A stretch of DNA of 64,000 nt from NCBI GenBank assembly GCA_041392305.1, contig JAWKMJ010000010.1, positions 69,485 through 133,484 on the forward strand, written 5' to 3'. The stretch comes from JAGQYP01 sp041392305 (GTDB lineage Bacteria; Bacteroidota; Bacteroidia; Flavobacteriales_D; Crocinitomicaceae). This document shows positions 34,424 through 43,134 of this stretch, one piece after another. Within the stretch, counting starts at the first letter, position 1. Every line of letters starts with the position of its first letter. The notes beneath the pieces are model-generated. The model searched no databases. It had not been told where the DNA came from and worked only from the letters and a program-made list of their open reading frames with translations. Both the position numbers and the translations under genes were made by a program.

Positions 34424-34431
34424 CAAATATA
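34424..34431 (-). promoter_or_regulatory. Predicted -7 element of glmM (TATATTTG)
   Basis: TATATTTG matches TAnnTTTG, 22 bases before the glmM ATG. No -33 TTG was found at the expected spacing. Confidence 0.45.
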
Positions 34432-34593
34432 TCTGATTTCATTGGATTCTGTAGTTGCATGTTGACTAGGATTCTACAAAAGAATGTTGATTTCAAAGAT
34501 AATTATAAATTGTAGGTGTTAACGATAAGTTAATGAGGGTAATAAGTTGTTTTTTTGGGGTATATTGGCTGACTCAACTAAAATAATAAACAG

Positions 34594-35103
34594 ATGAAAA
34601 AAACATTATTATTCGGCTTCTTATTTGCCGTAATTTTCACTTATTCACAAGAATTAAAGGTGAACGCTGCTGATGCAAAAATCGGTTTTAATTTTGTGAA
34701 TGAAAGTACCAAAGGAACCTTGAAAGGTTTGACTGCAACGATTAAGTTTGATGCATCTAATCTCTCTTTAGCATCAATTTCAGGTACAGTTGATGTGAGT
34801 ACAATTTCTACGGGAAATGGAACCAGAGACAAGCATTTAAAGTCAGGAGAGTATTTTGATGCAGAAAAATACCCAAAAATATCCTTTAAAAGCAATTCAA
34901 TTACAAAGGAAGGAAACGGATATAAAATGGTAGGTAAACTGAAAATTAAGGATGTAGAAAAAGAGGTGACTTTTAATTTTACTTACGAAGGAAAAGTATT
35001 TAAAGGTAAGGCTACCATCTATTCTTCCGATTTCGGAATTTCAATGAAAAAGAAAAGAGAAATGAATCAGGTGGATATTTCTATTGAAATACCTGTGTTA
35101 TAG
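34594..35103 (+). CDS. yceI: YceI family periplasmic lipid-binding protein
   Basis: This 169-residue secreted protein has a signal peptide (LFGFLFAVIFTYSQ) and a lipocalin-like YceI domain, recognised by STISTGNGTRDKHLKSGEYF and DAEKYPKISFKSNSI. Members bind polyisoprenoids. It stands alone; its 3' end overlaps the convergent ribH gene by six bases. Confidence 0.9.
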   Translation: MKKTLLFGFLFAVIFTYSQELKVNAADAKIGFNFVNESTKGTLKGLTATIKFDASNLSLASISGTVDVSTISTGNGTRDKHLKSGEYFDAEKYPKISFKSNSITKEGNGYKMVGKLKIKDVEKEVTFNFTYEGKVFKGKATIYSSDFGISMKKKREMNQVDISIEIPVL

Positions 35104-35589
35104 ACTCTTTTTTAAAGCAAGCATTTTTAAACAAGCTATTGCTCCTTCTACACCTTTATTACCGTGTTTCCCACCAGAACGATCAATGGCTTGTTGCTTT
35201 GTATTATCAGTAAGTACACAGAAAATTGTGGGCTTATTGAATTTTAAATTCACATCCTTAATACCAAGGGCTGCTGCCTCACATACAAAATCAAAATGCT
35301 TTGTTTCACCTTGAATGACGCTACCAATGCATATTACTCCGTCCACTGTGTTAGAACTTTCGTAAAGATATTGTGCGGCTAGTGGAAGTTCAAAAGTTCC
35401 AGGAACAGGTTTAATTAAAATATTGCTTTCCTTTACTCCATGTTTAAGGAGAGTAGTCTTAGCTCCTTCCAGAAGATTACCAGTGATGTCGTTATTCCAC
35501 TCGGAAACAACAATGCCGATTATGAAATCGGCACCATTTGGAATATCTTCAATATTGTATTTTGATAGATTGTTGCCTGCTGTAGCCAT
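35098..35589 (-). CDS. ribH: 6,7-dimethyl-8-ribityllumazine synthase
   Basis: The 163-residue protein catalyses the penultimate step of riboflavin synthesis. Signatures are VVSEWNNDITGNLLEGAK, PGTFELPLAAQYL, GSVIQGETKHFDFVCEAA and FCVLTDNTKQQAIDRSGG. It is translationally coupled to the preceding TPR gene (TAATG overlap). The other riboflavin genes are not in the window. Confidence 0.96.
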   Translation of the reverse strand: MATAGNNLSKYNIEDIPNGADFIIGIVVSEWNNDITGNLLEGAKTTLLKHGVKESNILIKPVPGTFELPLAAQYLYESSNTVDGVICIGSVIQGETKHFDFVCEAAALGIKDVNLKFNKPTIFCVLTDNTKQQAIDRSGGKHGNKGVEGAIACLKMLALKKSL

Positions 35590-36245
35590 TACGAATTTTC
35601 TGCTCTTGCTATGTATTTGTCAATATTAGTGGCAAAATCGGATTTTTCATATTCTTCTTTAATAGTTTTGTACAACTCAAGTGCCTTAGAAAAATCACCA
35701 TTCGTTTCATGTATAGCCGCGGCCTTCATCATAAAATAAGGCGTTGAAAAAGGATTTGGCTTTCTTTTGTAGGCTTCTTCATATTTGGTTAAAGCTTCAC
35801 CAAGTTGATTCATTTCAGAATAACAATCTCCTTGTGCCCCGATTGCAAAAGTACCGATCATTACATCCTCAAATTGAACTTGACTAAAATAATCCAATGC
35901 CTCCTGATATTTTCCTTGATCTCTGAGCGCAAGTCCTATTTCAAATTTAGCTCGATCTCCTCCAATATATCCATCGTATTCAGAGGCGATTGACAACAAC
36001 CCTTCAAAATCTCCTGGTTTTCCATTTAAAGCAAGATCTAGAGAATCAATTTCTAAGTATTTTTCTGCCTTCCATGCAATTGTCTTAGATTCCTCGTTCG
36101 TTGGTTCCCAGAAAAATTTGATGTATGCAAAGTATCCCACAGCCGTAAGCAGTCCTATTCCAATAATAACTGAACCGATAAACAATCCTTTATTTGATTT
36201 CAGCTTACTAAACCAATCATTTTTTACATGCAAGTCTTCTGACAT
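35589..36245 (-). CDS. TPR membrane protein (YfgM/ancillary SecYEG subunit-like)
   Basis: The ATG at 36245 gives 218 residues. There is one N-terminal transmembrane helix (GLFIGSVIIGIGLLTAVGYF, about residues 22-42) and then tetratricopeptide-like helices (YQEALDYFSQVQFEDV, QLGEALTKYEEAYKRKP, FSKALELYKTIKEEYEKS). The layout matches YfgM-like proteins, which assist proteins leaving the Sec translocon. It overlaps ribH by one base. Confidence 0.75.
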   Translation of the reverse strand: MSEDLHVKNDWFSKLKSNKGLFIGSVIIGIGLLTAVGYFAYIKFFWEPTNEESKTIAWKAEKYLEIDSLDLALNGKPGDFEGLLSIASEYDGYIGGDRAKFEIGLALRDQGKYQEALDYFSQVQFEDVMIGTFAIGAQGDCYSEMNQLGEALTKYEEAYKRKPNPFSTPYFMMKAAAIHETNGDFSKALELYKTIKEEYEKSDFATNIDKYIARAENS

Positions 36246-36362
36246 AACTTCATTCGTTTTTTGAGTGGTGCAAAAATATATAATTTTTAATTGAGTTAAC
36301 AAATATGTAAGAAAAATATGTGGTTTTCGTTCTTGAAATGGTTTTTAATTTTATTTTCGCGT

Positions 36363-36375
36363 TGACAACTTGTCA
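36363..36375. promoter_or_regulatory. Perfect inverted repeat TGACAA-C-TTGTCA upstream of trxA
   Basis: A 6-1-6 inverted repeat lies 73 bases before the trxA ATG and after an AT-rich stretch. It could be a dimer-binding operator or part of a promoter (it contains TTG). No regulator is identified. Confidence 0.35.
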
Positions 36376-36447
36376 GGAAATCTTCTCTGGCAAAGAATTT
36401 GAATTAATTATTCTACTAGAATAGTACTAATTTAGAATAAAGAAATT

Positions 36448-36765
36448 ATGGCATTAGAAATTACAGAGGCAAACTTCGAGGAAGTTGTTATGAACTCAGA
36501 CAAACCAGTAGTGATTGACTTTTGGGCAGCATGGTGTGGTCCATGTAAAATGATAGGTCCAGTTATTGAAGAAATGGCAGGAGAATATGATGGAAAAGCG
36601 GTAGTAGGAAAAGTTGATGTTGATCAGAATCCTTCGATTTCGCAGAAATTTGGTGTAAGAAACATTCCCACAGTCTTGTTCATAAAGAACGGAGAAGTAG
36701 TAGATAAATCAGTTGGAGCTGTACCAAAAGGGCAACTAGTTGACAAACTAGAGGCTCAACTGTAA
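36448..36765 (+). CDS. trxA: Thioredoxin
   Basis: This 105-residue cytoplasmic thiol-disulfide reductant has the WCGPC active site (FWAAWCGPCKMIGPVIEE), the cis-proline segment NIPTVLFIKNGE and the terminal VDKLEAQL helix. Length is standard. A bidirectional terminator follows. Confidence 0.97.
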   Translation: MALEITEANFEEVVMNSDKPVVIDFWAAWCGPCKMIGPVIEEMAGEYDGKAVVGKVDVDQNPSISQKFGVRNIPTVLFIKNGEVVDKSVGAVPKGQLVDKLEAQL

Positions 36766-36786
36766 AATTTGGATTAATAAGATTTG

Positions 36787-36815
36787 AAAAAAGAGGGTGT
36801 GAGCCCTCTTTTTTA
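36787..36815. terminator. Bidirectional terminator between trxA and yqgE
   Basis: AAAAAAGAGGG and CCCTCTTTTTT form a stem flanked by A and T runs, so it can stop transcription from trxA (plus) and the yqgE operon (minus). Confidence 0.9.
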
Positions 36816-37388
36816 ATTCCATAAATGATTGTCCGGGAAATTGGACATTATAGCATGTCTTTTACCTTGTTCCGACATTAATTTTCTCCAAAGATCCTTA
36901 TCCTTTTGAAAGATATATTCTTCAGGATAATCCGTTTCAGCTACTAACCAAGATTTTTGATCAATCTCTTCAATTAATTGGTACTCCGACCAACCAGAAT
37001 AGCCAAGATAGAAGCTAATATTGTTTTCATTAATTTTGTTGCTATTGAGCAAATCGATTACATTTTCAAAGCTTCCTCCCAAATAAATTGTATTTGATAT
37101 TTGAATTGCATTTTCAATTAAATCACCGGCATTGTGGAGATAAAAAAGGCTTGATTCATCTACCGGCCCACCTATTGAAATCTGAAGATTTTTGTTAGGA
37201 AATTTTTCAACCAATTCTGTTGGACTAACTTCTAAATATTTATTCAGCACAAATCCAAATGATCCTTCTTCATTATGGTCGCATAAATAGACTACAGATC
37301 TATGAAAGTGTTGTTCTTGCAAAAAGGGCTCTGCCAATAAGAATCTTCCTTTTTTTGGATCTAATTTGTTTTGAACACTTAAATCCAT
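36813..37388 (-). CDS. YqgE/AlgH family protein
   Basis: The 191-residue product matches YqgE/AlgH: KGRFLLAEPFLQEQHFHRSV, VVYLCDHNEEGSFGFVLNK, the IGGPVDESSLFYLHN motif, and LGYSGWSEYQLIEEI. Family members influence transcription or exopolysaccharide in some bacteria but have no known mechanism. It follows the large ABC transporter gene by four bases and ends at a terminator, so it is the last gene of that operon. Confidence 0.9.
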   Translation of the reverse strand: MDLSVQNKLDPKKGRFLLAEPFLQEQHFHRSVVYLCDHNEEGSFGFVLNKYLEVSPTELVEKFPNKNLQISIGGPVDESSLFYLHNAGDLIENAIQISNTIYLGGSFENVIDLLNSNKINENNISFYLGYSGWSEYQLIEEIDQKSWLVAETDYPEEYIFQKDKDLWRKLMSEQGKRHAIMSNFPDNHLWN

Positions 37389-37392
37389 TGAT

Positions 37393-40300
37393 TTATTTTG
37401 ACCTTCCTAAATTAGATACTAGTTCTATTGATCTTTCTATACCATCAATAAGTTTTTTGAATACATCAAAATAAAGTGTGATAATCAATAAAAATGACAT
37501 TCCCCAAATAACGATCAAGTTTGCCCAAAACGTGTCTATTTCTTTCCCAAATAAGAATTTCTTTGGAGCATAGAAATGCGCACCGAAAAAACCTTTATTT
37601 GGATCTGGCATTTTGTAGATTGGGTCGCTTTTTTGAACCAAATGACCTTCATATTCAATAATATTAGTAAGATCGGTCTTGTTTAAACAGAAATTGTCTA
37701 GGCTCTCATTAGTGAATTCTTTTACCTCTTCTTTGTAGGTGTCTACACCCATACTCATGATAATAGAATCCTTGATTCTATCATTTCTGGTATACACTGC
37801 ATTGTAGTGTTTCTTTAAGGTGTTTAAGTACAATTTGATTGGTTTCACGGTTTTTTCTCCAGCAAATGTCTCACGGGTTAGGCCATCCATACATCCTTTA
37901 CACTGCAAGTTTTGAATAAATGCCTCTTCTTTTTGAATTTCATTCTTTAAAACCATGAAAGCCTTGTCAACAACTTCCTTTTTCTCAGGATCCTCCTTAT
38001 AATTAGAAATATTATCCAAAGCACTAACCAATTCTGGAATCCAATAATCCCTTTTCCAAGAAGCAAAACTCTTTGTTTGTTCAAACTCATAAAATTTCTT
38101 CTGCAAATCATTTTCCTTGAACTGTGTCACAGCTAATGCTTCATAAGCCCATCTAGAGCACATAACATTCCCAATCAGAGGAACAGAGTCTTTACTTGAA
38201 ATGAGTGGGTTTAATTTTTCAAATTTCACAATTACTCCACTGAATAATAATTGGGGGATAATTAAAATTGGAATCAAAATGTACACCACCTTAGCGGAGT
38301 TAAAGCTTGCTGAAATGTTCAGTCCAAGAATGTTGGCGAAAACAGATACTGAGAAGAGTATCAACCAATATTCTAACCACATTCCCTTTATTTCTAATAT
38401 GATGTTCCCTACAAGTACAAAAAATAATGTCTGTATGGCAGAAATGAGAATCATGATAATAATCTTAGAGGCCAAATAACTTCCTTTAGACAAATTAAGG
38501 AAGGACTCTCTCTTTAAAATCTTCTGATCTTTTATGATCTCCTCAGCTGCTACAGTTAAACCAATAAAAAGAGCAACAACTACAGAAATAAATAAAAACT
38601 GGGGTAAGTTTTCACTTTTTCTGAAGACATACTCGGTTTGTTCTCCTGTTGTATTATAAAAACGTACAAAAAAAGCTAGAATTGCAGCAAGCGCAGGTGC
38701 CTCAACCATGTTAATCACCATATATTGCTTATTCGTCAATTTAGAGAGGATGTCTCTAATGAAATAAACATAGAATTGTTTTAATATGTTTGGGATTTTA
38801 AAGATGCTATCCGGAATTTTCTTTTTATCCGGTAAAGGTTCAAATTCAAACTCGGTTTCCTTATATCTCTTATTCCATTCCTCAGGAGAAACTTTTCGGT
38901 TGTCCGTCTGATTTCCATATTCGTCTACTACTTTCGCATCGATGATATTGAAAATCTGCTCTGGATTTACGTTACCACAGGTTGGACAATCGCTTTCATC
39001 TGCATTAGCGTGATTCATAGCCTTCTTGAAATAGACTACACCATCTACGGGATTAGCATTGTAAATTGGGTATCCACCTTTATCAAGGATCATCAAATCA
39101 TCAAACATTTTAAATATGTCAGATGAAGGCTGATGAATAACAACAAAAATAACCTTACCTTTTAAGGATAATTCCTTCAAAAGGTCCATAATATTTTCAG
39201 AATCTCTGGATGAAAGCCCTGAAGTGGGTTCATCTACGAACATTACAGATGGTTCACGTATTAACTCCAAGGCAATATTCAGCCTTTTTCTTTGACCTCC
39301 AGAGATATATTTGTCCAATGGGGATCCTACTTTCAAGTCTCTTGCCTCATACAATCCAAGTGAGTTCAATAAATCAAGAACCTTCTCAGATATTTGCTTA
39401 TTGTTCAAATTACCGAAACAAAGCTTGGCATTGTAGAATAAGTTTTGAAATACAGTTAACTCCTCAATGAGAAGGTCATCCTGAGAAACGTATCCAATTA
39501 CACCCTCTATTTCCTCAGTGTCCTTGTGAATATCGTAACCATTAATTTTGATTGTACCAGTTGATGGTTTGTTGTTCCCATTTAAAACGTTTAAAAGAGT
39601 GGATTTACCTGCGCCAGATCCTCCCATTATACCAACCAACTTGCCTGATTCTGATCTAAAATTAAAATCGTGTAAACCAATGTTACCAGCTTTGAACCTA
39701 TAAGTTATGTGATTTGCCTCAAAAACAATTTTTTCCTGATTTTTGTCACTTAAGTATCTGCCAATAATATCAGAGTAGTAGATTGGCTTTACTCTTGATG
39801 ACCTAATTGAAGAACCTTGATTTAGTATTTGATGACGTCCTTCTGGGATAATTTGTCCGTTCAAATAAAGGTCTGCCTCATTGAGAACTTTAAAGAAATA
39901 TACATTTACTGAAGTAACTCTTAAAATACGAATATCTCCAATCAAAGTATCGTTGTAGATATGCTTAGCCTCGCTAAATTTTTCTTCTTTCTTGTTATTG
40001 ATATATAGAAAATATGGAGAATCAATCTTGTCAACGTTGTTATCAACAAACTGTTTGATGTGTCCAAATTCTTCTCTATCAATGTTAAAGGTGTCAGCAA
40101 CGGTTTCAACAAACTCAAGTTCTTGCTCAGTAACAATGTCGTTTGCATTAATAAATTCTAGTAAACGAACTAGTACTACAACCTTTTGCTTTTGTGCTAA
40201 TTCCTCATTTATTTGTGTACATATTTTAAGAACTTTTACGGAGTTTACAGAAGTTCTCTTTCTTTTCCCCTTTTTCTTAGCAGATTTAGCATGGTGGGTA

Positions 40301-40515
40301 TTCAAATACTCGTCAAATAATACAAGGTATTCTTCAACCAAATCAGCACTTAATTCTTGATTTAATAAGAGTTCAACTATTTTTCTCCCTTTCGAAGATG
40401 TAACTTCTTCTACAACGTCTGATTCTTCGTTTTCGGAAACTTCGTCTTCAACATCATCTACTTTTGCAATAATTGCAAATAGCTGCATTAAGGCCTTGAG
40501 TATTCTTTCGCTCAT
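37393..40515 (-). CDS. ABCG-like ABC transporter with TerB-like and FHA-like N-terminal domains
   Basis: This 1040-residue half-transporter has five parts. Residues 1-160 are helical and resemble TerB (LLEFINANDIVTEQELEFVE). Residues about 165-255 form a beta-rich, FHA-like region (ADLYLNGQIIPEGRHQI). Residues about 263-480 are the ATPase: Walker A GGSGAGKST (299-307), Q345, signature SGGQRKR (405-411), Walker B VMFVDEP, H461. A CPTC motif at 510-513 precedes the membrane part. Residues about 580-1020 hold six helices of the ABCG type with SRWAYEAL, but with a very large external loop (about 795-995) carrying CKGC at 872-875. Lipid or hydrophobic-molecule export is inferred. It is preceded by two small envelope genes on the same strand. 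Confidence 0.82.
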   Translation of the reverse strand: MSERILKALMQLFAIIAKVDDVEDEVSENEESDVVEEVTSSKGRKIVELLLNQELSADLVEEYLVLFDEYLNTHHAKSAKKKGKRKRTSVNSVKVLKICTQINEELAQKQKVVVLVRLLEFINANDIVTEQELEFVETVADTFNIDREEFGHIKQFVDNNVDKIDSPYFLYINNKKEEKFSEAKHIYNDTLIGDIRILRVTSVNVYFFKVLNEADLYLNGQIIPEGRHQILNQGSSIRSSRVKPIYYSDIIGRYLSDKNQEKIVFEANHITYRFKAGNIGLHDFNFRSESGKLVGIMGGSGAGKSTLLNVLNGNNKPSTGTIKINGYDIHKDTEEIEGVIGYVSQDDLLIEELTVFQNLFYNAKLCFGNLNNKQISEKVLDLLNSLGLYEARDLKVGSPLDKYISGGQRKRLNIALELIREPSVMFVDEPTSGLSSRDSENIMDLLKELSLKGKVIFVVIHQPSSDIFKMFDDLMILDKGGYPIYNANPVDGVVYFKKAMNHANADESDCPTCGNVNPEQIFNIIDAKVVDEYGNQTDNRKVSPEEWNKRYKETEFEFEPLPDKKKIPDSIFKIPNILKQFYVYFIRDILSKLTNKQYMVINMVEAPALAAILAFFVRFYNTTGEQTEYVFRKSENLPQFLFISVVVALFIGLTVAAEEIIKDQKILKRESFLNLSKGSYLASKIIIMILISAIQTLFFVLVGNIILEIKGMWLEYWLILFSVSVFANILGLNISASFNSAKVVYILIPILIIPQLLFSGVIVKFEKLNPLISSKDSVPLIGNVMCSRWAYEALAVTQFKENDLQKKFYEFEQTKSFASWKRDYWIPELVSALDNISNYKEDPEKKEVVDKAFMVLKNEIQKEEAFIQNLQCKGCMDGLTRETFAGEKTVKPIKLYLNTLKKHYNAVYTRNDRIKDSIIMSMGVDTYKEEVKEFTNESLDNFCLNKTDLTNIIEYEGHLVQKSDPIYKMPDPNKGFFGAHFYAPKKFLFGKEIDTFWANLIVIWGMSFLLIITLYFDVFKKLIDGIERSIELVSNLGRSK

Positions 40516-40560
40516 TCTTTAGTTATAGTAAGTAATCTAAATTGATTGTAGTTAGTTCTT

Positions 40561-40986
40561 CTATTTTTTGAAGCCTATCAACATGGTAACACAACCAGAG
40601 GATTTTCTCTCTAAATCAAGTTTCAATTCTACTCTGCAGTTAATTGTTGATTCGACTTTAAAATCCCAATATTTGGCATTTTTATATTTTTCATTCGTGA
40701 AGAGGACATTCCCTTCCTGATCAATAATGCTGAATATCACAAAATTATCTTTTATACCAGCAGAAGTTGCAACTCTATAAGTTGAACCACCATAAAGTGT
40801 TGTCTCAAATTCTGCAGCCTCTTCAGTAAGAAACGCTTGATATAGCTGACCGTCTGAAACGAATAAGGAACCATCTTTCAAGTTTAAATAAGATTCGCAA
40901 ATTGCAACTAATGAGTCACAGTTTTGTGATTTTCCACTAAATTGAAAACCAATAACAAGAATGAATATGTATAATAGCTTTTTCAT
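40561..40986 (-). CDS. Small secreted protein of the ABC transporter operon
   Basis: The 141-residue product has a signal peptide (LLYIFILVIGFQFSGKSQ) and a beta-rich mature part with four cysteines (NCDSLVAIC, INCRVELK, SGCVTMLIG). It begins two bases after the lipoprotein gene stop and ends 46 bases before the ABC transporter. No family is recognised. Its operon position suggests a periplasmic accessory or substrate-handling role. Confidence 0.68.
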   Translation of the reverse strand: MKKLLYIFILVIGFQFSGKSQNCDSLVAICESYLNLKDGSLFVSDGQLYQAFLTEEAAEFETTLYGGSTYRVATSAGIKDNFVIFSIIDQEGNVLFTNEKYKNAKYWDFKVESTINCRVELKLDLERKSSGCVTMLIGFKK

Positions 40987-40988
40987 AA

Positions 40989-41909
40989 TTATTTCACGAT
41001 TGAATTTCTGATTTCACTAACTTGAGCTGTGATTTCTGCAAGTGTATTGTCATCAATTTCTGCAGAAGATTTATTCTTAAATGTTGTAAGTCTTTTCGAT
41101 TCATCTGTTACAGGCTCAATGAATTCATAGGAACTTTGTACTTTATCAAATAAACCTTTTAATTTTTCTAATCCTGAAATCAATTCATCAAATGAATCAC
41201 TCGACTTGTATTCATTAAGAATCTCGATGAGTGATTTCAATGTGTTTTTCTGTTCAGCTATTCTTTTATAGATATCTTTATTTTTAGTTTTATTGGCTAC
41301 ATCGGTTGCGAAATATAGCGCTTCCACCCAACCTCCAGTAAGGATTAGCACGGATATATCCTTTTGATCATTTTCTTTCAAGAATTGGTCCCCTTTTCGG
41401 TAGGCCTGAGTAATGATCTTCACCAGAGAATCTTCGTTACTTGTATTTTCTGAAAATCGTTCTAATAACTCTTGATCAAAGGCACCTGAAATACCTAAAT
41501 CTTTTGAAAGTGAATTCACCACATTGATATAATCCAATGCATCTTGTTGCTGGTCATAAATGGAAGTGTACCCCAAATCAGCTCCATAAACTCCAAGATT
41601 TAAAGCTTTATGGTAAGTAGTTGTATAGTTGGAAAGCTTGTTCGGCTTATTCAAAATTGAATTATCGTAGTTTCCTCCCTTGTCCTTGATTAACATGGCT
41701 GTTTGAATCGGAGAAGGTATCGAGAAAAGTTTGTCCCCGAACGTAGTCATTAAATTCTGATTTTTATCAATGATATCTTGATCAACGGTATTGACATCAT
41801 TTTTTTTCTCTTGACCAGAACTTCCGGCATCATCCGAACCACAACTGGCAATAGATAAGGAGATCGTAATGGCTGCAATGAGCCTAATAGAATTATTCAA
41901 TTTCTTCAT
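40989..41909 (-). CDS. Helical lipoprotein, first gene of the ABC transporter operon
   Basis: The 306-residue product has a lipoprotein signal (AAITISLSIASCGS) and a long helical body without repeats I recognise (NLGVYGADLGYTSIYDQQQD, GGWVEALYFATDVANKT). The phrase LGVYGADLGY is repeated in spirit in related Bacteroidota lipoproteins that I cannot name. It is transcribed from a good promoter and followed by the small secreted protein, ABC transporter and yqgE. Confidence 0.7.
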   Translation of the reverse strand: MKKLNNSIRLIAAITISLSIASCGSDDAGSSGQEKKNDVNTVDQDIIDKNQNLMTTFGDKLFSIPSPIQTAMLIKDKGGNYDNSILNKPNKLSNYTTTYHKALNLGVYGADLGYTSIYDQQQDALDYINVVNSLSKDLGISGAFDQELLERFSENTSNEDSLVKIITQAYRKGDQFLKENDQKDISVLILTGGWVEALYFATDVANKTKNKDIYKRIAEQKNTLKSLIEILNEYKSSDSFDELISGLEKLKGLFDKVQSSYEFIEPVTDESKRLTTFKNKSSAEIDDNTLAEITAQVSEIRNSIVK

Positions 41910-41955
41910 GTCTTATTAGTTAAGAATCAGATTTGTTCTTATCGAATTCAAGTCT

Positions 41956-41984
41956 CAAAAATATAATTATTTTCCGTTAATCAA
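41956..41984 (-). promoter_or_regulatory. Predicted promoter of the ABC transporter operon (TTG, 18 bases, TATTTTTG)
   Basis: On the minus strand TTG at 41984-41982 is followed 18 bases later by TATTTTTG (41963-41956), matching both Bacteroidota elements. The predicted start is about 40 bases before the lipoprotein ATG. Confidence 0.65.
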
Positions 41985-42099
41985 TAGATTGAACTTAAAA
42001 AATCTATGCCCAGCAGAATTCATTTTGAATAGTTTGATTTGTGAGTTATATTTTTCAACGGCCAAGCAATTTTTGTTTATTTGCAAAAAAAGTTCAAAT

Positions 42100-43080
42100 A
42101 TGTTATCACGCCCAAGAAGAAATAGAAAGTCTGAATCGATCAGATCCATGGTCAGAGAAAACAGATTAGAATTAGCGAATTTAATCTATCCCATATTTTT
42201 GGTGGATGGCGAAGGAATCAAAGATGAAGTGCAATCGCTTCCAGGAAATTATAGATGGAGTATTGATTTATTATTGAAAGAGATCAGGGAGTGTATTGAT
42301 TTAGGAATTACAAATTTTGTGATGTTCCCTGCTGTGGCAGAAAATCTTAAGGATCCACATGCTTCGTACAGTCATTCCGCGGATAATTTTTATCTAAAAG
42401 CTGCAAATAAGATCAAATCGAGTTTTCCAGAAATCTGTTTGATTAGCGATGTTGCAATGGATCCATATTCTTCGGAAGGGCATGATGGTTTTGTAGAAAA
42501 TGGAGAGATTGTCAACGATAAAACTTTACCCATTCTATGTGAAATGGCTGTTGCACAAGCAAAAGCTGGTTTTGATATTTTAGGACCTTCGGACATGATG
42601 GATGGTAGAATTGGAGCTATCCGCGAAGCCTTAGATGAGGCAGGGTATTACAATACTGGAATCATGGCCTACACAGCCAAATATGCAAGTGCCTTTTATG
42701 GTCCTTTTAGAGATGCATTGGATTCAGCTCCTAAGGGAGGAGATAAGAAAACATATCAAATGGATCCCTCGAACAGTAAGGAGGCTATAAGGGAAGCCAT
42801 TTTGGATGAGGAAGAAGGAGCGGACTTTCTAATGGTCAAGCCCGGATTACCTTATTTGGATATTGTAAAGACCTTAAGTGAAGTTTCTTCACTACCAATT
42901 GCAGTTTATAATGTATCCGGAGAATGTGCCATGCTGAGAGCTGCTTGTGACAAAGGATGGTTGGATTTTGAGAAAGCAATGCCTGAAATGCTATTGAGTT
43001 TTAAAAGAGCAGGAGCCACCTCCATTTTGACATATTTCGCAAAAGAGTACGCCCTTTTATTGAAAGAAGGAAAAGTTTAA
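42100..43080 (+). CDS. hemB: Delta-aminolevulinic acid dehydratase (porphobilinogen synthase)
   Basis: The ATG at 42100 gives 326 residues, the normal HemB length. It condenses two 5-aminolevulinate molecules into porphobilinogen. The two Schiff-base lysines are in YTAKYASAFYGPFRDA and MVKPGLPYLDIV. The metal-site region here reads LISDVAMDPYSSEGHDG, not the zinc-binding triple-cysteine form, so it is probably a magnesium-dependent type. The gene is divergent from the ABC operon and ends at a shared terminator. Confidence 0.95.
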   Translation: MLSRPRRNRKSESIRSMVRENRLELANLIYPIFLVDGEGIKDEVQSLPGNYRWSIDLLLKEIRECIDLGITNFVMFPAVAENLKDPHASYSHSADNFYLKAANKIKSSFPEICLISDVAMDPYSSEGHDGFVENGEIVNDKTLPILCEMAVAQAKAGFDILGPSDMMDGRIGAIREALDEAGYYNTGIMAYTAKYASAFYGPFRDALDSAPKGGDKKTYQMDPSNSKEAIREAILDEEEGADFLMVKPGLPYLDIVKTLSEVSSLPIAVYNVSGECAMLRAACDKGWLDFEKAMPEMLLSFKRAGATSILTYFAKEYALLLKEGKV

Positions 43081-43084
43081 ACAT

Positions 43085-43117
43085 AAAAAAAAGCAATTCG
43101 TCTGAATCGCCTTTTTT
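43085..43117. terminator. Terminator between hemB and sucD
   Basis: GCAATTC and GAATCGC form an imperfect stem flanked by A8 and T6 runs, placed between convergent hemB and sucD. Confidence 0.75.
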
Positions 43118-43134
43118 ATTTATAGTGCTTTATA

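Noticed and set aside
36318..36365. Fifteen-codon W/F-rich frame before trxA as an attenuator leader
   Set aside because: No alternative hairpins or terminator follow it, and trxA is not known to be attenuated.
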